Assembly: GCA_009829735.1 (NCBI GenBank)
Contig: CM020618.1
Span: forward strand, 8,213,119-8,277,118
DNA length: 64,000 bases
Direction of reading: 5' to 3'
Source: Pyropia yezoensis
Lineage: Eukaryota > Rhodophyta > Bangiophyceae > Bangiales > Bangiaceae
Shown: one piece after another, positions 20,054-31,043 of the stretch
Numbering within the stretch: position 1 is the first letter of the stretch
Layout of the letters: each line of letters starts with the position of its first letter
Made by a program: the position numbers and the translations under genes
The notes under the pieces: generated by a model
The model's input: the letters and a program-made list of their open reading frames with translations, nothing else
The model's database searches: none
Told to the model about the DNA's origin: nothing

Positions 20054-22117
20054 TGGGACGGCAGAAAAACGAGCGAGCGCCAGGATGAAAGCAGGCCCTG
20101 CCTGAGCGGCGTCTTGCGCGTCTTGTCATGCAGCACGGACGAGCAGATAACTTGGTCGCAACTCACGCTGTGCACCCAGCAACAAGTGAAAGAGGTACGC
20201 GACGGCCCGCACTCCACACCCGGCAACGTTGCAGCGCGCCACGAGCGCCTCCGCCAGGACGAAAACGAGCCGCCACGCAGCTGATAGCACTGGGGCTTCG
20301 GAGGGGAAGGGGCCTCGACCGCCACAGCCCAGCGGTGATAAAGAGGAGACGCCACCACCCCGCCACGTGCCCTCCCCGCTCGCGTGCGCTCACCTCACTG
20401 TCCTAACGTCACCCCGCCGCGTGGGTTTCGCACGCTCGTGAGGGCGGCAGCGTTGAGTCTCCCCCACCCCACTCTTGTGAGCCGCACGGTCCTGCCGGTC
20501 CGTGGGGTGGCGGGCCCACCCCAGCACACGATGCGCGCACATGCTCGCCTAACCTCCCCTCCCCAGCCCCCGACAGTGCCACCGCCGGCTGAGGTCCACG
20601 CGATACAGACGTAGCGGGGATCGGCATGCACAAGATGGGGTCGGGTGTGGTGGAGTGCCGACTGTACTCCGCACACGCAGGCGCATCGCCGCCCCTCGTC
20701 CCCTCTCCGACGTGCGCCGCGCGGGGCGCAGCGGATCGGTGAACATGCTAAAGCCCTCAACAGCAACACGGTGTCGGAGATGAGGGGAGGCACAGTCCAC
20801 GCAAGCCTCCAATATGGCACCTCGTGCGCTCCTCAGCCGCCGCTTCACACGAGGCAACGCGCCCTGCCGAGGGGGTGGGGTACACCGCGCGGGCGGCACC
20901 AGGAGAGAACGCCGGGACAAGGCACAAAGAGGCAAGCCAAATTGACACCGGCGGGCACCGTCGCCTCGCTGTCTCCAGGCCAGCCTCCTGTGGGCGCTCC
21001 AGCAGGGTCGTGCCGCCAGGGGGCCCTCAGCTATTTCGTTCAACGAGCCCTTGAGAGCCGCTCGCGTCAGCTCCCTGGGCTGGCCCCACCACAAGACAAG
21101 AGAAACCGCGTCTGTGGACCACGAATCTTCTACAACAGCGCGTCTTGAGAGTGGGCCGCCAATAAGACGACGGGAGAACGCGGCTGTTGATTGGTCAACG
21201 TCACAGCCTCTACGGGCTGACGCAGACGGAGGACAAAGAGTTGTGCAGCAGACGGCCACGCAGGCCAGCGCAGATGCCGTGGAGCTGCCACCATGGTTGT
21301 CGGGCAGGCACGCAGCATGGTTCGTACAAGAGGCGGTACTGCTATGCATTCAACGAGTCCCGGTTTCAACGATTTCCAAGGACGAGAGGTCCCAATGCCT
21401 CGTTCCTGTTGCCACTGTTTGAGTGGCCCCATCCATTGGCGCGTATCGGCCTGCCTCAATGCGGTCTCAAGGTGTGGGCAACGCAGTGGAATCCCGACAA
21501 GAGGTTCCGTTAGTGGCCGTGCCGTGCGACTACGTGGAGCCAATGGGGTGCGTCTGCAGCCGTTGGGGCACTGGGTTGCCTGCGAATGCGCTCGACGTGG
21601 TCCAATGGATGAGCGGAACTGACTCTCAGCTTGCTGACTGTTTCTGTCAATGCTTTAAATACTACGCGTGTCATGAAATGAGGCGTAGTTCTTGGAGTTC
21701 ATCTTCAGTTGTAAGTCTGCTGTGAAACGCCGACATGCTCACGAAGCGTGTCACCAAGTCCTCTCGCTGCGTCACGTTCGTGCGTGTGTACGCAAGGAGG
21801 CCTCGTCCTTGGCGGGCGCAGGGCTCTCCTTGTGCGCGCACGGGAAGGGGCGAGGGGAGAGGATCAGACACGCTGTTGGCCGCCGGCGATGGTAGTCCGA
21901 CGGGTGTTGCCGGCATTCGCGGGCAGCATGTGCCGCCGAGTACAGTGGCGGCCTCCCCACTGACGGTTGCCCGCCATGACCGTCCCACTGTGGGGATGGC
22001 CTCGCCAACACCGGCCGTGCGGCAACTCGTTCTTGCGGGGCAGGCGCGGCAGTGCCGCTTGAAAGACCAACGAAGGAAACCACGAGACAAAAACACGCTG
22101 GCCTTCGGCCGAGCGCC
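20054..22117. other. No recognisable gene
   Basis: The left part may hold the promoter of the minus-strand bZIP-like gene. Open frames of 100-270 codons occur on both strands but overlap each other and show no motif I can name. CCAAT/ATTGG motifs occur near 21191 and 21600. The composition is less extreme than in neighbouring genes. Confidence 0.4.
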
Positions 22118-23047
22118 CTACTTGCGCTTGGCCTTTTTTTTGGACTGCGTCGACGCCGCGGCGTCTGCCGGCGCCGCGTCTGCCTTGGAGCGCTTCTTCC
22201 CACTCCCACTTCGCCCCTTGTCCTTTTTCCGCTTTTTGGGGCTCGCTGCCGCATCGTCGGACGTGTCGGCAGCAGCCGCCGCCTCTGCCGGCGCCTTGTC
22301 CTTCTTGGCAGACGCCGTCTTCTTCTCCTTCTTGGCCGCCGACTTGAGCGCCTTGCGAGCCCGCTTGGCCGCCGCCGCGGGGGTGTCCTCCACCGACGAC
22401 GGGTCAACCACGACACCGTCGGCGCCGTCGGCTGTCCCTGCTGCCGCAGCCGCCGGCACACCCGCCTCGGCGGTGGGTCGTGCGAGCTCCGCCGCCGACA
22501 CTGGCGGCGCGTCGGTCTTCCCCGTACCAAGGGCGGCCACCACAAACCTTGTTGCCGCCGCCACCTCCACCCGCAGCCGCCGCCCGTCTTCCGCACCCCC
22601 CACCGCCCAATCGCCCCTCCCCACCTCGTTGGTGGGGCTGGCGCCCCCCCCCCCGTCTGGCTTGTCAAACCCCAGCTTTGTCCGCGCCGCCGCGACCTTT
22701 GCGTACGCCCGCCGCACCCGATCCAGCTCCCCACGCACGTCCTCGTCCGACGGCCCCCCGCCGCCGCTAGCGCCGTTACTCGCGTCCGTTCCACCACCCC
22801 CGATGCCGCCACCCTCGGTGAGAGCCACAAATACGGCGTAAAGGCCAGCGGCGGCGTGCGCACGGGCCGCCTCGGCAGCAGCCACTTCCAGCGACAGCGC
22901 CGCGTCCGGCACGGGTGCGGCAGCCAGGTGCGAACGCGCTGCCGAGACGGCGGCAACCAGGCGGGGGAGGGTGGCGGAAATTGCGCCGAGGGCGCTCGTC
23001 AGGGATGCCAGGTGGGCGAGCGGGTCGGGGGGCGGTGGAAGGGCCAT
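22118..23047 (-). CDS. C1D/Rrp47 (Lrp1) family nuclear exosome cofactor
   Basis: A 309-aa protein of the Sas10/Utp3/C1D family. C1D/Rrp47 partners the Rrp6 exonuclease of the nuclear exosome in rRNA, snoRNA and snRNA 3' processing. Residues 8-125 form the family's helical domain: a first helix pair, then a Tyr-containing segment GLYAVFVALTEG (68-79) matching the usual SL(F/Y)W.YL.T.G, and VRGELDRVRRAYAKV (104-118) matching the conserved ELERVR segment. RLRVEVAAATRFVVAAL (157-173) fits the family's closing ..AA.RF...AL. The tail (228-309) is very Lys-rich with several nuclear-localisation-type clusters, as in yeast Lrp1 but longer. Gly-rich inserts at 79-100 and 131-155 explain the extra length over typical members (140-190 aa). 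The start at 23047 is chosen because the family domain begins directly after it; the frame stays open upstream. It is divergent from TIM17. Confidence 0.85.
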   Translation of the reverse strand: MALPPPPDPLAHLASLTSALGAISATLPRLVAAVSAARSHLAAAPVPDAALSLEVAAAEAARAHAAAGLYAVFVALTEGGGIGGGGTDASNGASGGGGPSDEDVRGELDRVRRAYAKVAAARTKLGFDKPDGGGGASPTNEVGRGDWAVGGAEDGRRLRVEVAAATRFVVAALGTGKTDAPPVSAAELARPTAEAGVPAAAAAGTADGADGVVVDPSSVEDTPAAAAKRARKALKSAAKKEKKTASAKKDKAPAEAAAAADTSDDAAASPKKRKKDKGRSGSGKKRSKADAAPADAAASTQSKKKAKRK

Positions 23048-23777
23048 GGTGATTGGCTGATAAAGAGGGAAGCGGGGCCCTCCCCCAGCTGTGGAAGGCT
23101 CTGGGCACTCGCCAAGCCACGAGTGCTCAGCCTGCCGCAGCTTGGGGAGAGTGACGGCGAAAGAGCTCCAGAAGTAAAACGCCACACGTAGAGGGAGGCA
23201 CAGAAAGAGATAGCAGCTTGGAGGCAGCGGAGGCCAGGAAACGAGATAACATTGGTGTTGCCAGACTATGTGCCCGGCCTGTGACGCCCACGGCAAAGGC
23301 GTCAATAGAGGTGGACGTCGGCGGCGGCGGCCCAATCGACAGACTAAGTAGTTAATTATGAGAAAGACGTGCTTGCTCAAATGCACTTCTTCCACTCGTC
23401 TACAATTTTGTCCAGCAAGAAATTGTTCTGTCTTTCAGGAGAGAAGTTTGGTCCAGGTCATGTGGCTCTCGCCGTCGTCTCAAAATGAAAGGGAAGGGAA
23501 GGCCAATATTTTCATCACCACCCTGCCAGCAACGTTCTTTCCACGCCCTCGTCACAGGATGCACTGCGGCGTACCCCTCCGTGACTGGAACCTGCGGAAC
23601 GGGCGTGACGGGCCGACGTGAGCAGTTGTCACTGGCTTGTCCTCGCCGCCGTTGCCGTGCCGGCAGCGTCTCGTCTGTTTGCCTGTTGTTGAGGTTCATT
23701 CATCCTATTTTTTTCTCCCTACGGGCCGTCATCCCCCTGCCTTCATCTCACTGGGCCTAGACCGCGCACCGACCGGC
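23048..23777. promoter_or_regulatory. Shared intergenic region between divergent C1D and TIM17
   Basis: These 730 bp separate two divergent start codons and should hold both promoters. On the minus strand, CAGCCAATCACC directly precedes the C1D ATG, a CCAAT box in an unusually close position. An AT-rich tract lies at 23340-23420. No further gene is seen. Confidence 0.5.
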
Positions 23778-25089
23778 ATGCAAGACGTGGACCACAAGCG
23801 GGAGCCATGTCCCCACCGCATCATTGATGGTACGTTGATCCGCCAGACGGGTGGTGGCGCTAGCCCCCCGCCAGTGAGGTTCCCGTTGAGCGCGAGCCCG
23901 TTGAAGCGGAGGTACGACTGCCGCTGGTGGGCGTCGTGTGGATGAGGGAGTGACCCTGTTGTGGCGTACCACTGCTACCCGATTTGGGAGCCGTCATGCC
24001 TCGGTGGACCGTTGGCCAGGCATCAGGTGTTTGAATGGTGCCGTAGCCTCGAGCGGTTTGGACCGTGCCGCACCTGCGCTGGAGGTTGGTGCCAGCTTAC
24101 TGTTGGGTGTAGCTGTTGCCGCGGGCGCCCACGCGGACAGTTTGTCGGTCTCGCTCTTGGGTGCATGCCGGTCGCCGAGGCGGCCCATCTTTCGCTACGC
24201 GAGGGGTGGGGATGACACGTCCTACGCTCTCTTTGGGGGGGGCGCATCTAGTTACTGGTCATGCGGTGTTCCTCGTAGGTGGTAGGGGGCCGCGTCCCCG
24301 CATGAGGCTGCGCCTCCGGTGCACGGCCTAACAGTTGGTATTTTTGCCCCTGTTTCTGTGCTTCGACGATGGTGCCTGTGCACTTCCCTGCCGCTACATC
24401 TTTTTTCTATCTTCAATTCTCGCCCGCCACCTTCCCCCCCCTTCCTATCCCTCGCCTCTTCACCACCCCCTCTGCCTGACGCGTTTTCTATTTCTTCCGG
24501 ACCTTCAGATGTCGGCGGTGCCTTTGCCATGGGCGCCATTGGCGGTACCATTTGGCACTCGATCAAGGGCGCGCGGTCGTCGCCGTCGGGTGCTCGCCTC
24601 CGCGGCGCGGTCGACGCGGTCAAGCTGCGGGTGCCCGTCCTGGGCGGCAGCTTTGCCGTCTGGGGCGGCCTCTTCTCCACCTTTGACTGCGCGCTGGTGG
24701 GCGTCCGCGGGGTGGAGGACCCGTTCAATTCGATCGCCGCGGGCGCCTCGACGGGCGGGCTGCTTGCCGCCCGGCAGGGTGGCCGCGCGGTGGTGCGTGG
24801 TGCCGCCGTTGGGGGGGTGCTGCTGGCCCTTATTGAGGGCATGGGCATCCTGATGGTGCGGGTGCTGGCCGACGTGCCCGCCGCGGAGCCGGGCATGGAG
24901 GGGGGCCGGGAGGAGCTGGCCGCCGCCATGGCCGCCGCCAAGCGGGAGGCTGCGGAAGGGGGGAGCGTCGCCGCCGGTGCCGGGTCTCCCGCGGGGGGGG
25001 GGTGGTCGCCCGCCGCCGACGGAGGGGACGATGGCCTCGCGAGTGTCGGCAAGTGGGCAGGGGCGAAGGAGGGCGCAAGGAACTACTAG
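23778..25089 (+). CDS. TIM17: TIM17, inner-membrane translocase (TIM23 complex) subunit, two exons
   Basis: Tim17 is the four-helix core subunit of the TIM23 protein import channel in the mitochondrial inner membrane. Model: exon 1 23778-23829, intron 23830-24508, exon 2 24509-25089; 210 aa. Exon 1 encodes the family N-terminus, with [10 protein letters not shown] at 9-18 matching the usual REPCPWRI.DD. Splicing joins it to [11 protein letters not shown] (20-30), then [40 protein letters not shown] and [10 protein letters not shown], all landmarks of Tim17 in order. The region after about residue 145 is an Ala/Gly-rich tail without conserved motifs, making the protein somewhat longer than the usual 160-180 aa. 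The C-terminus converges with CTR9, whose stop lies 292 bp away. The splice junction restores both the frame and the conserved residues, so I am confident in it. Confidence 0.95.
23830..24508 (+). other. TIM17 intron (phase 1)
   Basis: A 679-nt intron with the strong donor GTACGT and acceptor CCTTCAG, preceded by a long pyrimidine-rich tract (about 24345-24506). It splits the conserved Asp codon before the GGAF motif. Confidence 0.93.
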
Positions 25090-25381
25090 GGGTGATAGCG
25101 GGGCGATTGGGGGGGGTCGCGGCGCCACGCAAAGCCGAGGGGGGGGAGGGGGCGGGACCTGCACAGGCGTCCAGGGCGGAGGCACTTCCCGGGCACGTGT
25201 CTGCCAGTTGGGGGGGGGGGGGAGGCGGGGGGAGGAGAACGTGGTCAAGAATGGGCACTCCGCTAGTGCGGCTCGTGCCTGGAAAGAAAGCGTTTTTTCT
25301 TTTTTTTTGTCTATCTTCATCCCCCACCGCGACGCCCGCCGACGGCAGCGCCGCTATTATCCGCTGGTGTCGCCCAGTCCC

Positions 25382-28300
25382 TCAGTCGCTGTCCTCCCGC
25401 GCCCGCTTCAGCGGCGGCGACGCGGGCGGCGACGCGGAGCCGCGGCGGCCCCCGTCGGGGCCACCCCCGCCAGCGGCAGACGGTGCCGCCTCCTCCTCCG
25501 TTTTCCCCTCCCGCCCCCCCGCCCCCGACGCGTCGTCGTCCGACGCAGAGCCGCTGCGCGGGCGCTTGACCCCTCCACCCCCTCCGCGCCCCCCCCCAGG
25601 GGACGACGCCGGCGGTGGCGACGACGTGCCGCCCCGCCGCCTGCCGTCGCCGTCGCTGCCGTTGCCACCGCCGCTGCCGCCTCTGTCGCCACTGCCGCTG
25701 CCGCCACCGTCCGCCGCGGCGGACGCGGGCGCGGCGAGCTCCATGGGCGGGCTCCCGTCGCTGCTCTCACCCCCCCCGCCCCGCCGGCGGCGGCCGTCAG
25801 AGCTGCCCCCCGGCGCGGCAGCGGGTGACCCACCCCCTGCACGCTCCGCGCCGCTGCCCGCGCTGCTGTCGGCCGCCTCCTCGTCGGGAACAGCGATGAC
25901 CCTCTTGCGCAGCAGCGGCGCCGGCCGCGCAGGCAGCATCGGCGGGGGAGAGGAGCCCCCCCCCGAGTCACTGCTGCTACCACCGCCACCGCCATCGCCA
26001 CCGCCGCTGCCGCCGCCACCCCCACCACCGCCGCCCGGGCGGGTGCGACGGATGGGCACCCGCCCCGCACCATCGTCACTGCTGCCGCCACTGGCCGGCG
26101 GGGACCGCCCGGACGCGCCGCTGTCGCCACCCACCGACGGCGCCGAGTAGTCATCCGACGACGCTGACGCGTCGCTGTGCAGGGCGGCCGCTGCACGGGC
26201 GCGGCCGCCTCCGCGTCGCGGCCGCCGCTCCTTGCGCGCCCCCGCCACGCTACCGCGGCCGCCGCGGCCGCCGCCCCGCGGCGCTGTCGCCGCGGCCGAC
26301 CGGCGGCGGCCGCGGACGCGGGGCGCCGCCGCCGCCGCGATGCCGCCGCCTCCGTCGGTCGAGCCGCCGCCGCCGCCGCCGCCGCCGTCCGTGTCGAGCC
26401 CGCTGTCGTCGTCGGCGGCGGCGGCGGCGCGGCCCTTGGCGCCCCGCCGCTCGCGGGCCTCGCGGGCCTCGGCGGCCGCGCGCTCCCGGTGGGCGAGCTC
26501 CTCCGCCATGGCCGCCGCCACCCGCTGCTCCTCTGCCTGCGCTGCCTCGGCGGCGGCGGCGGCCGCAGCAGCAGCAGCAGCGGCGGCGGCTTCAGCCTCG
26601 GCGCGGCGGCGTGCCGCGTCGGCGCGCCGCCGCTCGGCGTCCTCCTCCTTTGCTTCCGCGTCCATGCGGACCACCACCGCCGCCCGGTGCGCCCGGTGGA
26701 GCCACTTACCGTGCGCATTCGCGGCGGGGCCGACGCCGCCACCAACGGTGGCGACGCGCCCGAGGAGGCCTCGCGCCAGCACGTAATCAGCAATCGCGGC
26801 GGCGACCAGCTTGGACGGCAGCAGCCGGCGGCCACCAGGGCCGCGAGGCAGCCCCAGTGGGGGGCGGCCGCCGGCACCGGCGCCGCTGCCCACGCCGCCG
26901 ACCACGCCACCACCGCGGCCGCCGCGGATAACGTCACGTCCCCCCGACGCGGCATCCTGGATGGCATGGCCACGCGCCTCGAGTGCCATGCCCAGGTTGT
27001 ACACGTGGCTGGGTACCCACGGCGCCAGCCGTAGAGCCGTTGTAAAGGCTACGACCGCCTCGGCGGGGCGGTCTGCGCCCAGCAGCGCCCGGCCCGTCAC
27101 GGCGGCCAGGTCCGCAGACGCGGGCACCCCCGCCGCGGCGGCGGTGTAGAGGTCGGCAGCCTCATTGTAGAGGCGACGGGCAGACTCGGGGGTGGCGCCG
27201 GCCGTCCCGCCGGCGGCGCCCAGGCCGCTGTCGCCACCGCCGACACCCGAGCGGCCACCGCTGCCGCCCGCCGCCCGCCGTGCAGCCGCCCGCGCCTCGT
27301 CTCCCTGCAGCAGCAGCACGTGCGCCAGGTTGACGCCCGCAAGCGCCGCCACGGCGGGCTCCCCCCCCGCCCGCACCTCGGTCAACACCTCCCGAGCGAC
27401 CGGCAGCCGCCGTACGTGCGCGAGGTAGACGCCCGCAAGCAGCGCAGCCGGCGCGTTGCGGGGCTCCCGCCCAAGCAGCCGTGCAGCCCCTACGGCCGCC
27501 CGGTCCAGCATCCGCCCCCGACGGTCGCGGGTGAGGCCATCGACGCAGCCGAGGTAAAAGGTGGCGACCGCCACCCCCGCCGCATCGTCGAGTCGCATGT
27601 GGGCTTCAAGGAGGGATTGTACCTCCTTGAGCTCTCCGCGGCCACGAAGGGCCGTGACGAGCGCCCCAACCGCCAGGCCGCGTTCCGCCAGGGTGGCCGC
27701 CGCGGGGGAGGGGGAAGCGCCAGGTATAGCATCCACCCCCGTGGGCGGGCCCGCCAATGATGCGTCCACGGCCTTGCGCAGCTCTTCCAGCTCCCCAGAC
27801 GCGTCGCCAACGCGTGAGAGCGCGTCTGCGAGCAGCAGCCGCGCGGGCACAAGGCCGGGCCTCGCGCCCAACAGGGACCGCAAGAGGCGGGTGGCCGCGC
27901 CAACGCGGCCGGCCCCCAGCGCGACCGCCGCAGCATTGACAGCCAGCGCCACACACGACGGCAGCAGCAGCACCTCGTCGCTGAGCAGATCAGCCAAGAT
28001 GAATGGGGGGAGGTGCGCGCGCGACGGCGTTCGTAGGTGGGACCCGCTTCCATTGGCGGTTCCGCTGCCGCTGCTTCCACCGCCACCATCAGCCATTGCC
28101 CCATCTCCATCCCCGTCGGTTGCAGCGGCCGACGCCTGGGTCGTCCAGCGCGCGTCCATCCCCACCGCTACCCTCGCGTCGTCCAAGGCGGCAGCCAGCG
28201 TGGCCTCCAGCGTGTCTGTGTGGCCCAGCCGGAGGCCCAGCGCGAGCAGGTTGCACCGCAGGCCGGGGGTCACCCTCGTGGTGCCGTCATCGACCACTTC

Positions 28301-30298
28301 GGCGGCCGTGACAGCACCCGCCCCGCCCTCTGCCTTGGTCGCCTCCACATCCCCGCCGCTGTCAGAAGAGGCATCTGCCCCACCCTTCCCCCGGGCGTGA
28401 CGGACCAGCACGCGCAACGCGCGCCTGTAAGCGTCGTTCGAGGCGGCGGGCTCCCCTTCCTCGAGCAACCGGCCGTACTCGACCAGCGACGGCACCTCCT
28501 CGAGCGCATTGGCTTTCCCCTTTGACGGCGGCGGCAGCCGTCCCGTGGGCCCCGGCATACCAAGTACCTCCCCCAGTAGCGACAATGCGCGGCGGCGCAT
28601 GGCCACCACCCGCTTGGCGTGGGCAGCGTCAGGTTCGGCGCCAGCGCCCGACTCTGCGGGCCCCCCCGCCGCCTCCATCGACCCCGCCCAGCGGGAGAGG
28701 AGGACGCCGAGGACGCGGCGGGCCTCGACGTCCCCTCCGCCCCCAGCCACCACCCGTTCCAGGATAGCCACCGTCGCGGCCGCCCCCGACGGGCCATCTT
28801 CCGTTTCCACCCCACGGGCGAGGCGCAGGCGCGCCAAGTTCACTGCCGCCGTTGCCATGGCCGCTTCAGCACCGCCACCGCCGCCACCGCCACCGCCGCC
28901 GCCGCCGCCACCCCCCGCCCCCCCTGCCCCTCCACCGGTGGCCACCCCCACAGCCGCTGCGTACAACACCTCCGCCGCCCCCAGCCGCCCTTGAGCGTGG
29001 GCGGTACGGGCGCGGACAAGCCCCACCTCGGCTGCCACTGCCGCCCCCGCCGGCGTCGTCACCGCGCCCACCAACGGGGTGCCCGCCAGCGGTGTGCCCG
29101 CACCGCCGCCACCGCCGGCCGAGTCATCGCCGAGGGCGGCCGACAGGGCGCCCACGGCGCGGCCGACGAGGCCCGCCGCCGTGACCGTGTCGCCGCCGCG
29201 GAGGGCAATGTCCGCGAGGAGGCTCAGCACCCGCGGGTCACGGCCGCCCCCACGAGCGACGGCCGCCCGAAGGGCGGCGACCGCCACCCGCACCCCGCTG
29301 GGCGTGCCATCGGCAGCGTGGGCGGCGGCAGCGACCAGCAGCGCCTCCACCGCGTCGCGGGCACGGCCGCCGCCGGGGGCGGGCGGCGGGGGGGGGGAAG
29401 GGGACTCCCCATTGACCGCCCCCGCCGGTGGTGGGGGCAGGGGCGATGGTGGCGCGCCCGCGGCCGCCACGGCACGGATGGCCAGGGCCTTGGCCGCCGC
29501 CGTCGCGGCAGCAGCCTCAGCGGGCGTCCGCGCGGCGGCCGCGCGACGCCCCACCACCGCGGCCAGCGCCGTCCACGCCCCGGGCGGGCACACCCACCCC
29601 GCGAGGGCGCGCTGGAGGAGCCCCACCGCGGCAGAGTCGGCGGCCGCCCCCCCCCCCGGTTGGCCCTTCCCCGCTCCCGCCCCCTCTGGGGGATGCGAGT
29701 CGAGGAGGGCGGCGGCGGCGCCCAGCAGCGCACCTACCCCCCCGCTGCCCACGTCGACGGCGTTGGCAAACTCAGAGCGCGCCATCCCGCCGTCGCCCTC
29801 GAGGAGGTAGCACCAGCCCTTGGCCTCCCACACCGCCGCCGCATTGACATCCACGCTCTGCGCCGACGTCAGGCGGGCACGCGCCAGGTCCAGCGCCCCC
29901 GCCGCGGCGGGAGTGCCCGCCCCCGACCGCGCGGCGGCGAGGATGTGGGCGCCGCCCAGCGCGGCGAGCGTCACCACTCGCGGGGACACGGCCGGCGGCA
30001 CGCCCGCGGGGGCGGCGGCGGCTGCAAGGGCCGCCTCACCCCGCGACAGGGGCCCATCCACGGCGGGCACGTGGGCGGCCTCGAGGACGGCCACCGCCCC
30101 GGCGGGGCGGCCGACGGCGGCGAGCAGGCGGGCGGCGGCAAGCCAGGTGGACCGCGCAGCCGTTTCATACCGCAGCAGGGAGATGATATCCAGGGGGTCG
30201 GCCGATGCGGCGGCCTCTGGGGTGAGCGCAACCGCATCCGAGGAGCCCTGTAGAGGTACCAGCACCGTCCCGGGCGCGAGGGCGTCGGGCGCCGCCAT
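25382..30298 (-). CDS. CTR9: CTR9-like TPR subunit of the Paf1 complex
   Basis: Ctr9 scaffolds the Paf1 complex, which travels with RNA polymerase II and promotes elongation and histone modification. The 1638-aa model starts with VLVPLQGSSDAV (12-23), matching the IPL...(D/E)V start of Ctr9, then DPLDIISLLRYE (35-45) and WLAAARLL.. VLEAA (52-75). GWCYLLEGDGGMARSEF (161-177) is the Ctr9-typical third TPR. Further degenerate TPRs run to about residue 1110, including YNEAADLYTAAA and LAPWVPSHVYNLGMALE, the counterpart of the APSD..(L/M)FN.AL..Q segment. A charged Ala/Glu/Arg coiled-coil (about 1210-1260) and a Gly/Ser/Asp tail (to 1638) resemble the acidic, low-complexity Ctr9 end. It is larger than usual (1000-1200 aa) because of Ala/Gly inserts between repeats. 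The start at 30298 fits the family N-terminus; an upstream in-frame Met at 30517 would add 73 residues. No intron is needed. Confidence 0.85.
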   Translation of the reverse strand: MAAPDALAPGTVLVPLQGSSDAVALTPEAAASADPLDIISLLRYETAARSTWLAAARLLAAVGRPAGAVAVLEAAHVPAVDGPLSRGEAALAAAAAPAGVPPAVSPRVVTLAALGGAHILAAARSGAGTPAAAGALDLARARLTSAQSVDVNAAAVWEAKGWCYLLEGDGGMARSEFANAVDVGSGGVGALLGAAAALLDSHPPEGAGAGKGQPGGGAAADSAAVGLLQRALAGWVCPPGAWTALAAVVGRRAAAARTPAEAAAATAAAKALAIRAVAAAGAPPSPLPPPPAGAVNGESPSPPPPPAPGGGRARDAVEALLVAAAAHAADGTPSGVRVAVAALRAAVARGGGRDPRVLSLLADIALRGGDTVTAAGLVGRAVGALSAALGDDSAGGGGGAGTPLAGTPLVGAVTTPAGAAVAAEVGLVRARTAHAQGRLGAAEVLYAAAVGVATGGGAGGAGGGGGGGGGGGGGGGAEAAMATAAVNLARLRLARGVETEDGPSGAAATVAILERVVAGGGGDVEARRVLGVLLSRWAGSMEAAGGPAESGAGAEPDAAHAKRVVAMRRRALSLLGEVLGMPGPTGRLPPPSKGKANALEEVPSLVEYGRLLEEGEPAASNDAYRRALRVLVRHARGKGGADASSDSGGDVEATKAEGGAGAVTAAEVVDDGTTRVTPGLRCNLLALGLRLGHTDTLEATLAAALDDARVAVGMDARWTTQASAAATDGDGDGAMADGGGGSSGSGTANGSGSHLRTPSRAHLPPFILADLLSDEVLLLPSCVALAVNAAAVALGAGRVGAATRLLRSLLGARPGLVPARLLLADALSRVGDASGELEELRKAVDASLAGPPTGVDAIPGASPSPAAATLAERGLAVGALVTALRGRGELKEVQSLLEAHMRLDDAAGVAVATFYLGCVDGLTRDRRGRMLDRAAVGAARLLGREPRNAPAALLAGVYLAHVRRLPVAREVLTEVRAGGEPAVAALAGVNLAHVLLLQGDEARAAARRAAGGSGGRSGVGGGDSGLGAAGGTAGATPESARRLYNEAADLYTAAAAGVPASADLAAVTGRALLGADRPAEAVVAFTTALRLAPWVPSHVYNLGMALEARGHAIQDAASGGRDVIRGGRGGGVVGGVGSGAGAGGRPPLGLPRGPGGRRLLPSKLVAAAIADYVLARGLLGRVATVGGGVGPAANAHGKWLHRAHRAAVVVRMDAEAKEEDAERRRADAARRRAEAEAAAAAAAAAAAAAAEAAQAEEQRVAAAMAEELAHRERAAAEAREARERRGAKGRAAAAADDDSGLDTDGGGGGGGGSTDGGGGIAAAAAPRVRGRRRSAAATAPRGGGRGGRGSVAGARKERRPRRGGGRARAAAALHSDASASSDDYSAPSVGGDSGASGRSPPASGGSSDDGAGRVPIRRTRPGGGGGGGGGSGGGDGGGGGSSSDSGGGSSPPPMLPARPAPLLRKRVIAVPDEEAADSSAGSGAERAGGGSPAAAPGGSSDGRRRRGGGGESSDGSPPMELAAPASAAADGGGSGSGDRGGSGGGNGSDGDGRRRGGTSSPPPASSPGGGRGGGGGVKRPRSGSASDDDASGAGGREGKTEEEAAPSAAGGGGPDGGRRGSASPPASPPLKRAREDSD

Positions 30299-31043
30299 GG
30301 CGACGCTCGCGGGGGGGAAAGGAGCAACGGAGCCACCCGCCCAGCGACAGAGACAGGCAGATACCGATAGGGGTCGATCGACAGCGGGTGCACCCGCCAC
30401 AAGCGGAAGGGAGGCGGGAAGGGGGTGGGATGCCGACGAGACCTGCGCCCGCGATGCGCGCGGGGCGAGGCTGCGAACACTGTGGGAAGACACAGCGGAG
30501 CGCAACAAAAAGTGCACTGGCGGGGAGACCCCGCTACATTGGAGAAGGAGGGCGCAACGCGAATTCCAGTACAGTATAGTAAGTACATATAGTTTCCATG
30601 AGGAGGTACGGTGTCAATTCGTTGCAGAAGAGAGCCTCCTAGCTTGCAGGTGCTTGGGTGGTTTGGGCCGAGGTATTCAATATTAGCGAAGCTCCTATGG
30701 TCCGTTGCAGAAAAAAGATACATCGAGGTTTTTCTCTGCTCGGGCCCGGGCAGGACATCGGCCGTGACGAGGTCCACGGCCGCTATGCTGACAGAAGGAT
30801 CATAGAGGTCCTTGCGAACTAATGAGGTCCTTGGGTCTCCTGGTTTGTGTACCGCTCTGAGGGACACCCTGAGTTGACCAGATGCTGACGAACCTGAAAT
30901 GGGGCCTTTCTTTTCGCATTGATTTGCACTGCTCGGGGGCTGATTCGGGCCCATGTGCTAACTGAGGCTTGGAAGGGGGGTAGTCGAGATAGGGGAGCTT
31001 CGCGGGGACAGCTGGAGGGCACTTTTTTCAGATTCTTTTTTCG

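Noticed and set aside
20549-21349. 266-codon minus-strand frame
   Set aside because: It has no recognisable domain and overlapping frames of similar quality; its composition does not favour it.
30298-30517. In-frame upstream Met for CTR9 at 30517
   Set aside because: The added 73 residues have no family similarity, whereas Met at 30298 directly precedes the conserved Ctr9 N-terminus.
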